A DNA stretch of 64,000 nt from positions 1 through 64,000 of the forward strand of contig LGER01000004.1 of assembly GCA_001507915.1 (NCBI GenBank), in the 5' to 3' direction. Within the stretch, counting starts at the first letter, position 1; the number at the start of each line of letters is the position of its first letter. Shown one piece after another: positions 53,082 to 61,057 of this stretch. A model generated the notes under the pieces. The model saw only the letters and a list, made by a program, of their open reading frames with translations. It was not told the DNA's origin and did not search any database. The position numbers and the translations under genes are program-made. This stretch comes from Desulfonauticus sp. 38_4375 (GTDB lineage Bacteria; Desulfobacterota; Desulfovibrionia; Desulfovibrionales; Desulfonatronovibrionaceae).

Positions 53082-53702
53082 ATGAATATTGATGAATATA
53101 TTGAGGATTTACAGCTAAAGATAGCCAAGAGCCCTGATTGTGCTATTCATCATTACAACCTCGGAGTTGCTTATTTAAGTAAAAGGGAATTCGAACGGGC
53201 TAAAGATGCTTTTAAAAATGCTATTATGTGTAGTTCAGAAATGGCAGAAGCCTATGTACAGTTAGGTGGTATTGCCATGCATGAAGGTGATTTGGATAGT
53301 TGTTATATGTATAATAAAAAAGCAAGTGAGATTAGACCACGCTTTGCTGTACCTTATGGTAATATGGGGTTTATTTATTTACAAAAGGGAGAAATAGATA
53401 AGGCTATAAAAATTTTGAAACGAGCTATTTCTTTGGATCCAAAGTTTGTGCAAGCTTATACAACGCTTTCTAGTGCCTATCTGATAGATGGAGATGTAGA
53501 AAGATGTATTGAACATGCTACCAAGGCTATAGAATTACAACCCATGTTTGGCCCTGCTTACAATAACCTGGGGTTAGCTTATATGGAAAAACAAGAATAT
53601 GAAAAGGCTAAAGAGTATTTTACAAAGGCCCAGGAAACAGGTTATGAAGTGGCTCCAGAGGTCTTGGCTGACTTAGAAGAAGCTTTAAAAAATAAAGTCT
53701 AA
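53082..53702 (+). CDS. TPR-repeat protein upstream of dsrA
   Basis: 206 residues made of about five tetratricopeptide repeats, for example HHYNLGVAYLSKREFERA, AYVQLGGIAMHEGDLDS, PYGNMGFIYLQKGEIDKA, AYTTLSSAYLIDGDVERC and AYNNLGLAYMEKQEYEKA. No signal peptide is visible, so it is likely a cytosolic scaffold. AAGGAG precedes the ATG. It could help assemble DsrAB or a partner, but only position supports this. Confidence 0.85.
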   Translation: MNIDEYIEDLQLKIAKSPDCAIHHYNLGVAYLSKREFERAKDAFKNAIMCSSEMAEAYVQLGGIAMHEGDLDSCYMYNKKASEIRPRFAVPYGNMGFIYLQKGEIDKAIKILKRAISLDPKFVQAYTTLSSAYLIDGDVERCIEHATKAIELQPMFGPAYNNLGLAYMEKQEYEKAKEYFTKAQETGYEVAPEVLADLEEALKNKV

Positions 53703-53733
53703 CCTTTTATTTTAGATTGACAAATAAAAATTA

Positions 53734-53751
53734 TTGTGGGAAAAATCACAA
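53734..53751 (+). promoter_or_regulatory. HcpR-type (CRP/FNR family) binding site upstream of dsrA
   Basis: TTGTGG-GAAAAA-TCACAA differs at one base from the TTGTGA-N6-TCACAA consensus of HcpR, which is known to control hcp and sulfate-reduction genes in related bacteria. It is centred about 59 bases before the likely dsrA transcription start, close to a class I activator position. Confidence 0.65.
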
Positions 53752-53764
53752 AGTGAATCTAGAT

Positions 53765-53794
53765 TTGTGGATGTGTCCCTTTTGATTTTATAAA
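53765..53794 (+). promoter_or_regulatory. Candidate dsrA promoter
   Basis: TTGTGG (53765-53770), an 18-base spacer and TATAAA (53789-53794). The weak -35 suits an activator-dependent promoter. A 7-bp inverted repeat (53776-53782 with 53796-53802) and the palindrome AATCTAGATT (53756-53765) lie over it. TTGACA at 53717 is an alternative -35, but it has a poor -10. Confidence 0.5.
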
Positions 53795-53861
53795 CAAAGG
53801 GATTTAGGTTATAGGTGGGAATTTAAAAAAGGTATTAACCACTATTTTAAGGAGGATTGAA

Positions 53862-55184
53862 ATGCCTAAACATGAAACCCCATTGTTGGATCAGCTGGAA
53901 AGCGGTCCATGGCCAAGCTTTGTCTCTGAGATTAAGAGACAATCTGAGTTCAGGCACAAAAATGCCGAAGCAATGGAAAAGGCAGGTAAGCCCTATCAGA
54001 TTCCTGTAGATGTTTGTGATGATCTGTTGGGCGTATTGGAAATGTCTTATGAAGAGGGTACCACTCACTGGAAGCATGGTGGTATCGTAGGTGTATTTGG
54101 TTACGGTGGTGGTGTTATTGGTCGTTATTGCGACCAGCCAGAAAAGTTTCCTGGTGTTGCTCACTTCCATACCATTCGTGTGAACCAGCCTGCAGGTAAG
54201 TACTATACTACTGAATACTTGAGACAAATTTGTGATTTGTGGGATTTTAGAGGATCCGGTCTTACCAATATGCACGGTTCCACTGGTGATATTGTTTTGC
54301 TGGGTACCAGAACTGAGCAATTGGAAGAAATTTTTGGTACTTTGACTCACGAACTGAATCAGGACTTAGGTGGTTCTGGTTCTAACTTGAGGACACCTGC
54401 TTGTTGTCTGGGTGAATCTCGCTGTGAATGGGCTTGTTATGACACTCAAGAGCTTTGCTATCAGCTCACCATGGAGTATCAGGACGAGCTGCACAGACCT
54501 GCTTTCCCCTACAAGTTTAAGTTTAAATTCGATGGTTGCCCCATGGGTTGCGTAGCTTCTATTGCTCGTGCTGATATGTCTTTTATTGGTATTTGGAGAG
54601 ATGCTATCAAGATTGATCAAGAAGCAGTTGCTGCCTATATTGGTGGTGAATTAAAGCCCAATGCTGGCGCTCATGAAGATAGCGCTCCTTTTGATATTCA
54701 AAAGGAAGTTATTGATCTTTGTCCTACTCAGTGTATGTGGATTGAAGATGGCAAGCTCATGATTGACAACAAAGAATGTAATCGTTGTATGCATTGTATC
54801 AGGGTAATGCCCAGAGCTCTTAGAATTGGTGATGATAGAGGACTTGCTATTTTCTGCGGTGCTAAAGCTCCTATCTTGGATGGTGCTCAGATGGGCTCCT
54901 TATTGGTACCTTTTATCAAGGTAGAGCCTCCTTATGATGAAATCAAAGAAGTTATTGAAAATGTTTGGGATTGGTGGATGGAAGAAGGTAAGAACCGTGA
55001 GCGTCTTGGTGAATTGATGAAGAGACAGGGCTTGCAGAAACTCCTGGAAGTTACTGGTATCAAGCCCATGCCTCAGCACGTTCAGGAGCCAAGACACAAT
55101 CCTTACATCTTCTGGAAAGAAGAAGAAGTACCTGGCGGTTGGCAGCGTGATATTAACGAATATAGAAAACTCCATCCCAGATAA
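53862..55184 (+). CDS. dsrA: Dissimilatory sulfite reductase alpha subunit
   Basis: 440 residues, full length. DsrAB reduces sulfite using electrons delivered through ferredoxin-like clusters and loads the product on DsrC. The sirohaem-[4Fe-4S] cysteines appear as C-x5-C (Cys182, Cys188) and CPMGC (Cys226, Cys230). The inserted ferredoxin domain uses Cys287 with ECNRCMHC (Cys306, Cys309, Cys312). GGAGG lies 7 bases before the ATG. It is followed by dsrB after 57 bases. Confidence 0.98.
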   Translation: MPKHETPLLDQLESGPWPSFVSEIKRQSEFRHKNAEAMEKAGKPYQIPVDVCDDLLGVLEMSYEEGTTHWKHGGIVGVFGYGGGVIGRYCDQPEKFPGVAHFHTIRVNQPAGKYYTTEYLRQICDLWDFRGSGLTNMHGSTGDIVLLGTRTEQLEEIFGTLTHELNQDLGGSGSNLRTPACCLGESRCEWACYDTQELCYQLTMEYQDELHRPAFPYKFKFKFDGCPMGCVASIARADMSFIGIWRDAIKIDQEAVAAYIGGELKPNAGAHEDSAPFDIQKEVIDLCPTQCMWIEDGKLMIDNKECNRCMHCIRVMPRALRIGDDRGLAIFCGAKAPILDGAQMGSLLVPFIKVEPPYDEIKEVIENVWDWWMEEGKNRERLGELMKRQGLQKLLEVTGIKPMPQHVQEPRHNPYIFWKEEEVPGGWQRDINEYRKLHPR

Positions 55185-55241
55185 TAGATATTGTTTCGGG
55201 TTGGTTGGTTAATTTAAAGAGAAAATAATAGGAGGTTTAAA

Positions 55242-56405
55242 ATGACCTTTGTTCCTTCTGGATATTACAATCCTGATAAGCCCATGGAAGGCAGAATTAC
55301 TGATATCGGTCCCAGATATTATGCCGATTTTCTGCCTCCAGTTATTAAGAAAAATAAGGGTAAATGGTTGTGGCATGAAATTATTGAGCCAGGCATTTTA
55401 ATGCACAAGGCTGAAAGTGGTGATGAAGTTTACACTGTTCGCTGTGGTTCTCCTCGTTTACTTAGTGTGGAGACCATTAGAGAGCTTTGTGATATAGCTG
55501 ACCAATATTGTGGTGGCTATCTTCGTTTTACCACCAGAAACAATGTTGAGTTTATGGTGGAAAGCCTGGAACAAGCCAGAAAACTCAAAGAAGAATTAAA
55601 TTCTCGCAAGCATCCTGGTGGAAGTTATAAGTTCCCTGTTGGTGGAACCGGTGCTGGTATTACCAACATCGTTCATACCCAGGGTTGGATTCACTGTCAT
55701 ACTCCTGCTACTGATGCTTCTGGTACTGTAAAGGTAGTAATGGACGAACTTTTTGAAGAATTCCAGAGAATGAGACTTCCTGCTCAGCTCCGTATCTCCA
55801 TGGCATGTTGTCTTAACATGTGCGGTGCTGTACACTGTTCTGACATTGCTATTTTGGGTTATCACAGAAAGCCACCTATCATTGACCATGAATGGTTGGA
55901 AAACTTGTGTGAGATTCCTTTGGCTGTAGCAGCTTGTCCTACTGGTGCTATTCGTCCTACCAAGACCAAAATCACCACAGCAGCTGGAGAAGAAAAGGAA
56001 GTAAAGACTGTTGCCATTAAGCAAGAAAGATGTATGTTCTGTGGTAACTGCTACACCATGTGTCCTTGCTTGCCTCTTTCTGACAAGGAAGGCGACGGTT
56101 TAGTTATTATGGCTGGTGGTAAGCTTTCCAACTGTATTTCTGCTCCCAAGTTCTCCAAAGTAGTTGTGGCTTTTATCCCCAATAATACTCCTCGTTGGCC
56201 TGAACTTGCTAAGACCATGCGCAAGTTGGTTGATACCTATGCCAAACATGCTAAAAAGTATGAGCGTTTTGGTGATTGGGCTGAGAGAATTGGTTGGGAA
56301 AGATTCTTTGAACTTTGCGAACTAGAGTTTACTCACCACTTGATTGATGACTTCCGTGATCCTGCTTACTATACTTGGAGACATACTACTCAGTTCAAGT
56401 TTTAA
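55242..56405 (+). CDS. dsrB: Dissimilatory sulfite reductase beta subunit
   Basis: 387 residues. Cys152 ([11 protein letters not shown]) and [14 protein letters not shown] (189-199) supply the catalytic sirohaem-cluster ligands. The ferredoxin domain has ACPTGAIRP and [12 protein letters not shown]. DsrB holds the active sirohaem of the heterotetramer. GGAGG precedes the ATG. A GC-rich hairpin separates it from dsrD. Confidence 0.98.
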   Translation: MTFVPSGYYNPDKPMEGRITDIGPRYYADFLPPVIKKNKGKWLWHEIIEPGILMHKAESGDEVYTVRCGSPRLLSVETIRELCDIADQYCGGYLRFTTRNNVEFMVESLEQARKLKEELNSRKHPGGSYKFPVGGTGAGITNIVHTQGWIHCHTPATDASGTVKVVMDELFEEFQRMRLPAQLRISMACCLNMCGAVHCSDIAILGYHRKPPIIDHEWLENLCEIPLAVAACPTGAIRPTKTKITTAAGEEKEVKTVAIKQERCMFCGNCYTMCPCLPLSDKEGDGLVIMAGGKLSNCISAPKFSKVVVAFIPNNTPRWPELAKTMRKLVDTYAKHAKKYERFGDWAERIGWERFFELCELEFTHHLIDDFRDPAYYTWRHTTQFKF

Positions 56406-56418
56406 TTGATTATTCATC

Positions 56419-56442
56419 AGGCGCCCTTTAAAAAGGGCGCCT
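56419..56442 (+). other. GC-rich hairpin between dsrB and dsrD
   Basis: AGGCGCCCTTT pairs with AAAGGGCGCCT (up to 11 bp with a 2-base centre). No T-run follows, so it is more likely an mRNA-stabilising or partial-termination element than a full terminator. Confidence 0.65.
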
Positions 56443-56463
56443 AAACCATAAAGGGGTTTGGTT

Positions 56464-56706
56464 ATGGAGAAAGCTGAAGCTAAACAAGCTATTTTAGATT
56501 TTTTAGAATCTAAAAAAGGTAGCAAGACCAAGTTTTATTTTAATGATTTTACCAAACTTTTACCTGATATGAAGAGCAGGGAAGTTAAAAAACTTTTAAC
56601 TGAACTGGTGAACGAAGGTAAGTTGGAATTCTGGTCCAGTGGCAGCACTACCATGTATGGTTTGGCTGGTGCTGGTAAGCAGCATGCTACTGAAGAGGGA
56701 GAATAA
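56464..56706 (+). CDS. dsrD: DsrD, activator of dissimilatory sulfite reductase
   Basis: 80 residues with a winged-helix fold (FLESKKGSKTKFYFNDFTKL, SREVKKLLTELVNEGKLEFW). It is found almost only in sulfate and sulfite reducers beside dsrAB and has been reported to be an allosteric activator of DsrAB, not a DNA-binding regulator. The start is the ATG at 56464 after AAAGGGG. Its presence supports a reductive sulfate-reducing lifestyle. Confidence 0.95.
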   Translation: MEKAEAKQAILDFLESKKGSKTKFYFNDFTKLLPDMKSREVKKLLTELVNEGKLEFWSSGSTTMYGLAGAGKQHATEEGE

Positions 56707-56712
56707 TTTTTT

Positions 56713-56752
56713 CTCTACCTGCTTGAAGGTAGAAGTTTAAGGGCAGGTAGAG
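56713..56752 (+). promoter_or_regulatory. Two mutually exclusive hairpins before dsrN
   Basis: CTCTACCTGC (56713-56722) can pair perfectly with GCAGGTAGAG (56743-56752), burying the ribosome site of dsrN. Part of it (CTACCT) can instead pair with AGGTAG at 56727-56732, leaving the site free. This is a possible translational switch; no ligand is known and no cobalamin-riboswitch core is present. Confidence 0.4.
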
Positions 56753-56757
56753 GATAA

Positions 56758-58176
56758 ATGGGTTTTCCGCGTTTTTTGCTTGCTGGCCTTAAAGGTGGCT
56801 CAGGGAAAACCCTGGTAAGCCTGGGGATTGGCAAGCTTTTAAGAGAAAAAGGTTATAAGGTTAAGGCCTTTAAAAAGGGTCCAGATTATATAGATGCCAA
56901 GTGGCTGAGTTTAGCTGTTGGTGAAAAGGCATCTAATCTGGACCCTTTTTTGTTTCCCAGGGAAAAGGTCAAGAGCTTATTTTTCAGCTTTGCCTCTCAC
57001 TTTGACCTGGCTTTAGTGGAAGGCAATCGGGGCTTATTTGACGGCAAGGATATTCAGGGTAGCTTCTCCACTGCTGAGCTGTCCAGGTTGCTTAATTTAC
57101 CGGTAATTGTGGTAGCTGATTGCACCAAAGTCACTAGGACCATGGCTGCCATTGTTCTGGGTCTCAAGTCCTTTGAGCCAGGTTTAAATCTGGCTGGCAT
57201 AATTTTAAACCAAACAGCAGGACCAAGGCACAGGCAGATTTTAAGAGAAAGTATTGAATATTACACTGATGTTCCAGTACTGGGAGCATTACCTAAACTT
57301 AAAAAAAATCCCATTCCAGAAAGGCACATGGGATTAGTTTCCGACCAGGAATATGACTTAGAAATAGAAGAAGTTTTTAGCAACTTAGCCAGGATAATAG
57401 CTGAAAATGTGGATGTGGAAAGGGTTTTAGAAATAGCCAATACTGGAGATGATGTTGATTCTGTTTTGGCTGTAGAGCCTTTGGATTTTACTCCTAGCTC
57501 TATAAAAATAGTAGATATTGGGGTAATGTTGGATAAGGCCTTTTGGTTTTATTATGAAGAAAATTTGCGACTTCTGGAAAAACACGGTGCTAAACTACAT
57601 TATTTAAGCATTGTGGAGCCAGAGAACTGGCCTGAACTAGATGGATTATACCTTGGAGGAGGTTTTCCAGAAACTCTGGCCTTTCAAATTGCCAAAAATA
57701 AAGAAAAGCTAGCTTTGGTAAAAGAAATGGCTGAAAAGGGCCTTCCCATTTATGCAGAATGTGGTGGGCTTATGCTCCTGGGGAAAGAGCTTAATTTTGC
57801 TGAAAAGACCTATCCTTTGAGTAATGTTTTTCCTCTGGAGATAAGGGTAGAAAAAAAACCCAAGGGTCATGGGTATGTAGAAGGAGAGATTATTCTTCCC
57901 AATCCCTATTTTCCTGTAGGATATCGTTTAAGTGGACATGAGTTTCACTATTCCCATTGTCCAAAAGTTAGAGAAGCCAGGTATGCTTTGCGTCTGAATA
58001 GGGGAGTTGGAATTTGTAAGGGATTGGATGGCCTGGTGTATAAAAATGTCTTTGCTGCCTATACCCATATTCATGCCCTGGGACATCCTTTGTGGGCAGA
58101 AAATTTTGTTTTAGCTGCGAAAAAGTTTAGACAATTAAAAAAAGAATCAGTGCAAATACCTCCCTTTGTAGTTTAA
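56758..58176 (+). CDS. dsrN: Cobyrinate a,c-diamide synthase homologue, likely sirohaem amidase (DsrN)
   Basis: 472 residues. The N-terminal dethiobiotin-synthase-like ATPase has LKGGSGKTLVSLGIG and KKGPDYIDAKWL. The C-terminal glutamine amidotransferase has LGGGFPE and nucleophile Cys335 (YAECGGLMLLG). CbiA/CobB amidates cobyrinate, but beside dsrAB this protein corresponds to DsrN, which amidates the sirohaem of Dsr. No other cobalamin genes are nearby. It is the last dsr gene, 6 bases before a methyltransferase gene. Confidence 0.88.
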   Translation: MGFPRFLLAGLKGGSGKTLVSLGIGKLLREKGYKVKAFKKGPDYIDAKWLSLAVGEKASNLDPFLFPREKVKSLFFSFASHFDLALVEGNRGLFDGKDIQGSFSTAELSRLLNLPVIVVADCTKVTRTMAAIVLGLKSFEPGLNLAGIILNQTAGPRHRQILRESIEYYTDVPVLGALPKLKKNPIPERHMGLVSDQEYDLEIEEVFSNLARIIAENVDVERVLEIANTGDDVDSVLAVEPLDFTPSSIKIVDIGVMLDKAFWFYYEENLRLLEKHGAKLHYLSIVEPENWPELDGLYLGGGFPETLAFQIAKNKEKLALVKEMAEKGLPIYAECGGLMLLGKELNFAEKTYPLSNVFPLEIRVEKKPKGHGYVEGEIILPNPYFPVGYRLSGHEFHYSHCPKVREARYALRLNRGVGICKGLDGLVYKNVFAAYTHIHALGHPLWAENFVLAAKKFRQLKKESVQIPPFVV

Positions 58177-58182
58177 AAATTC

Positions 58183-59349
58183 ATGAATAAACCTCAGCTT
58201 GTCTGGCTAGATAAGGGAAAAGAAACCTTTCTGGATTTAAACCAATATGACTTTGTTCCTGTGGAAAAATATGGTCCAGGAGATAACAAACTTTATCTGG
58301 GAGATAATCTGGTTCTACTCAAATATCTTTTGGAAAATAAGCAAAAAGTAGATTTAATTTACATTGACCCTCCCTTTGCAACTAACTCCAGGTTTTTCTT
58401 AAAAAGAAGTATTGGTGAAGCTGGCTATAATCATAAAAAGGGGGTTTTTAAGTTCCCCTGTTATGAAGATATCTGGCAAGAAGGCCTTGGTTCTTACCTT
58501 TCCATGCTCTACGAGCGCTTGAAATATATGCATCAAATCCTAAGGGAAAGTGGTAGCATTTATGTGCATGTGGATTTTAGAGTAAGTGCTTATGTTCGCC
58601 TATTGTTAGACGAAATTTTTGGAGAGGAAAACTTTATCAATGAAATAATCTGGTTTTACAAGACTGGGGGGGTGCCAGAAAAAATAGGGTTTAGTAAAAA
58701 ACACGATACAATCTTTTTCTATGCCAGGGATAAAAAAAAGACCTATTGGTCACCTCAAAAGGAAAAGTCTTATTTAAAACATAAATACGGCTTTTCCAAT
58801 ATTTCCATAGAAGAAGATGAACAGGGAAAATATACCTGGGTTTATTGTAGGGATGTCTTTGATATTCCAGCCCTTAGAGGCAACCAGCCTGAGCGTCTGG
58901 AATATGCAACCCAGAAACCAGAAGAACTCTTAAAGAGGATAATTCTGGCTTCAAGTAAGCCTAAAGATGTGGTTGCAGACTTTTTTTGTGGCTCAGGCAC
59001 TACTCTGGCAGTGGCCCAGAAACTAGAGAGAAAATGGATTGGTTGCGATTGTGGTAAATGGCCTATACATGTGTGTAGAAAACGCTTGCTGGGTATAGAA
59101 AAGAGCAACTTTTCTCTGTTAAAAATTGTTAAAAAGCAAGAGAAAAAGGCAGGTTTAGTTAAAGAAAATAACTCTAAAATAACAGATTTTTGTTCTAAAA
59201 AAGACCAAAAGACAGGTCAAAATTGTCCCCAGGTTTTAACTCTGGTTAGTTTTTTCGAAAAAAATGACTTTTTTCTGGAAGAAAAAAAGATATTTTTACA
59301 AACTAAAATGGATTGCTTAAAACCAGATAAAAAACTCAAGAAAGCTTAA
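58183..59349 (+). CDS. Site-specific DNA methyltransferase (N4/N6), C-terminus frame-shifted
   Basis: 388 residues. Motif IV (IYIDPPFATNSRFF, near residue 65) comes before motif I (VADFFCGSGTTLAVA, near 265), the beta-class order of adenine-N6 and cytosine-N4 methylases of the Mod type. The target-recognition region lies between them. The last 60 or so residues are charged. The reading frame probably should continue into the ORF starting at 59331/59355, because the stop is reached only after a change of frame at an A6 run. No restriction gene is adjacent. Confidence 0.85.
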   Translation: MNKPQLVWLDKGKETFLDLNQYDFVPVEKYGPGDNKLYLGDNLVLLKYLLENKQKVDLIYIDPPFATNSRFFLKRSIGEAGYNHKKGVFKFPCYEDIWQEGLGSYLSMLYERLKYMHQILRESGSIYVHVDFRVSAYVRLLLDEIFGEENFINEIIWFYKTGGVPEKIGFSKKHDTIFFYARDKKKTYWSPQKEKSYLKHKYGFSNISIEEDEQGKYTWVYCRDVFDIPALRGNQPERLEYATQKPEELLKRIILASSKPKDVVADFFCGSGTTLAVAQKLERKWIGCDCGKWPIHVCRKRLLGIEKSNFSLLKIVKKQEKKAGLVKENNSKITDFCSKKDQKTGQNCPQVLTLVSFFEKNDFFLEEKKIFLQTKMDCLKPDKKLKKA

Positions 59350-59354
59350 AGCAG

Positions 59355-59651
59355 GTGGAGTTTAATCTTTTTTTTCAGGGAAAAAGCGTGGCTGTGGAAT
59401 TGATAAACCTGGTGTATTTTTCTTTAGAAAAGACAAAAATTACCCTTCAACACTGGTCAGATTGGGTGGATTTTTGGGCAGTGGGAAGATGTAAACAGGA
59501 CTATTTTGAGCCTTTGTGGTATTCTTTTCGCACTCGTTTTCAAAGAAAATTAGTGCTAAAAACTTCCTTTTTGTCTTTAGAAAATTTGGAAAATTTGGGA
59601 ATAAAAGTGATTACTTTTGAACCCAGAGAATATTTATTCAGGCTGGGTTAA
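59355..59651 (+). CDS. C-terminal domain of a Mod-like methyltransferase, detached
   Basis: 98 residues from a GTG; the frame is open from 59331. HWSDWVDFWAVG followed by FEPLWYSFRTRFQRKL is a pattern I recognise from the C-terminal end of longer Mod-like DNA methylases (W-x-D-x-WAV...W-x-SFRTR). The frame is -1 relative to the upstream gene, and no ribosome site is evident. It is therefore most likely the displaced tail of that methyltransferase, or a separately encoded partner. Confidence 0.6.
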   Translation: MEFNLFFQGKSVAVELINLVYFSLEKTKITLQHWSDWVDFWAVGRCKQDYFEPLWYSFRTRFQRKLVLKTSFLSLENLENLGIKVITFEPREYLFRLG

Positions 59652-59672
59652 CCTATTTTTTTGTCTTTATTT

Positions 59673-60587
59673 CTAACTAAATTTACTAGTTTTTTTGAGT
59701 AAAGTTAAAGTTTTTTGAAAAACTTCCTCTACTTTGATTGCTTTTAAACACCTGGGTTTAGAACAAGTTATCTGGGCTGTTGCTGAACAGGGCGCACAGG
59801 AGAGAGGAGACTTTAAAACCTCGCTTTGTTCTGGCTTCCAGATTAAGGAGTTAGTTGGTCCAAAAAGAGTAAGAGTTGGAATCTCCAATAGTCCGGCCAG
59901 ATGTAAGGGGCCAGCATCATTGCCAATAACCAGAAGTGCTTGCTGCAGGGTGTTGATTAAATCTTCCAGGGAGTTAAGGGTTAAAATATTGGAAAGAGAA
60001 GCAGGGCCGTAAAGTTCTTGCTCTACAGGGCCAAAGATGAGAAAAGTGGGCAAATAGGTTTTGAGTTTTTCGCTTAATTTTACATAGTTTTCCAAGGGCC
60101 AATTTTTGGCTCTATGGCCTGAGCCTGGAAAGAGGAGAATTTTTTCTTTTTTGGGGGGTACAAATTCCTTTTTTAAGGGAGCCTTCCAGTTTTTTGACCA
60201 GGGGAGGTTTAATTTTTGCAATTGTTCTTTTAAAAAGGACCTTACTGGTTTGGGATGGTTTTCATCTACCAGGTAAAGATAAAAGATATTGGGATGAGAA
60301 AAGGTTATCCTGGACCTGGTACTTATTTTAAACCAGAATATAAGACTTTTTTCCAGTTCTTCTGGGTAGTTGTCTTTAAAGAGTTCCAGTAAAAGCCTGG
60401 CTTTCGCAGAAGGTAAAGAGGGTATATTTAACTTTTTAAACCAAAAAGTATGTTGACTTTTTCCCCACCAATAGATTGAACTTGGCCTAAAATGTTGCTG
60501 GATACTGATGATTGCGGGCAAGGAGAGAAGAAAATCTCCCAGTGCTCCCTGGTGAATGATTATAATTTCAGAATAGGATGAAAACAT
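59673..60587 (-). CDS. Family 9 glycosyltransferase (heptosyltransferase-like)
   Basis: 304 residues with the GT-B fold. The opening IIIIHQGALGDFLLSLPAI is the ADP-heptose:LPS heptosyltransferase acceptor loop, and VIGNDAGPLHLAGLL and LTLFGPTN bind the donor. A cysteine-rich segment (SCAPCSATAQITCSKPRCL) is common in this family. It probably adds a heptose or related sugar to the lipopolysaccharide core. The gene converges on the methyltransferase and diverges from the Nudix gene over 20 bases. Confidence 0.9.
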   Translation of the reverse strand: MFSSYSEIIIIHQGALGDFLLSLPAIISIQQHFRPSSIYWWGKSQHTFWFKKLNIPSLPSAKARLLLELFKDNYPEELEKSLIFWFKISTRSRITFSHPNIFYLYLVDENHPKPVRSFLKEQLQKLNLPWSKNWKAPLKKEFVPPKKEKILLFPGSGHRAKNWPLENYVKLSEKLKTYLPTFLIFGPVEQELYGPASLSNILTLNSLEDLINTLQQALLVIGNDAGPLHLAGLLEIPTLTLFGPTNSLIWKPEQSEVLKSPLSCAPCSATAQITCSKPRCLKAIKVEEVFQKTLTLLKKTSKFS

Positions 60588-60607
60588 TTTTTTAAAAGGG
60601 TTTTCCT

Positions 60608-61054
60608 ATGCAATTTAAAGTCAAATGTCCTAAGTGTGGAGAAGAAGTAATAAAATATCGCAACCCCTTCCCCACTGTAGATGTCATCGTCTTTGTCCCT
60701 CCCTATAGCATTGTGCTTATTGAACGCAAGAATCCACCTTTAGGGTGGGCCTTGCCTGGAGGCTTTGTGGATTATGGAGAAAGAGTGGAAGCTGCAGCCA
60801 GGCGAGAAGTAAAGGAAGAAACAGGCCTGGAAGTGAGTTTGCTCTCTTTGCTGGGGGTTTATTCTGAGCCTACGAGGGACCCTCGCTTTCATACCTTAAG
60901 CACGGTTTTTGTAGGTATAGCCAAAGATATTTCCATGTTGCAGGCAGGAGATGATGCAGGCAAGGCCAAAATCTTTTCGCTGGACAACTTGCCTCCTTTG
61001 GCCTTTGACCACGCCAAAATCATCGCTGATTTTAAAGCAACCCTTAAACTTTAA
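60608..61054 (+). CDS. Nudix hydrolase
   Basis: 148 residues. A zinc-ribbon-like CPKCGEEV begins the protein. The Nudix box is complete: GFVDYGE with Gly52 and Glu58, then [10 protein letters not shown] (Arg66, Glu67, Glu70, Glu71, Gly73). The substrate (ADP-ribose, a nucleotide sugar or an oxidised nucleotide) cannot be predicted. The ROK kinase gene starts 3 bases later, so the two are co-transcribed. Confidence 0.92.
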   Translation: MQFKVKCPKCGEEVIKYRNPFPTVDVIVFVPPYSIVLIERKNPPLGWALPGGFVDYGERVEAAARREVKEETGLEVSLLSLLGVYSEPTRDPRFHTLSTVFVGIAKDISMLQAGDDAGKAKIFSLDNLPPLAFDHAKIIADFKATLKL

Positions 61055-61057
61055 TCC

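Noticed and set aside
53847-54350. 167-residue minus-strand ORF opposite dsrA
   Set aside because: It is an antisense shadow of a highly conserved gene, has no ribosome site and no recognisable motif.
56707-56757. Cobalamin riboswitch before the CbiA-like gene
   Set aside because: The spacer is only about 50 bases and lacks the B12 box; only simple alternative hairpins are seen.
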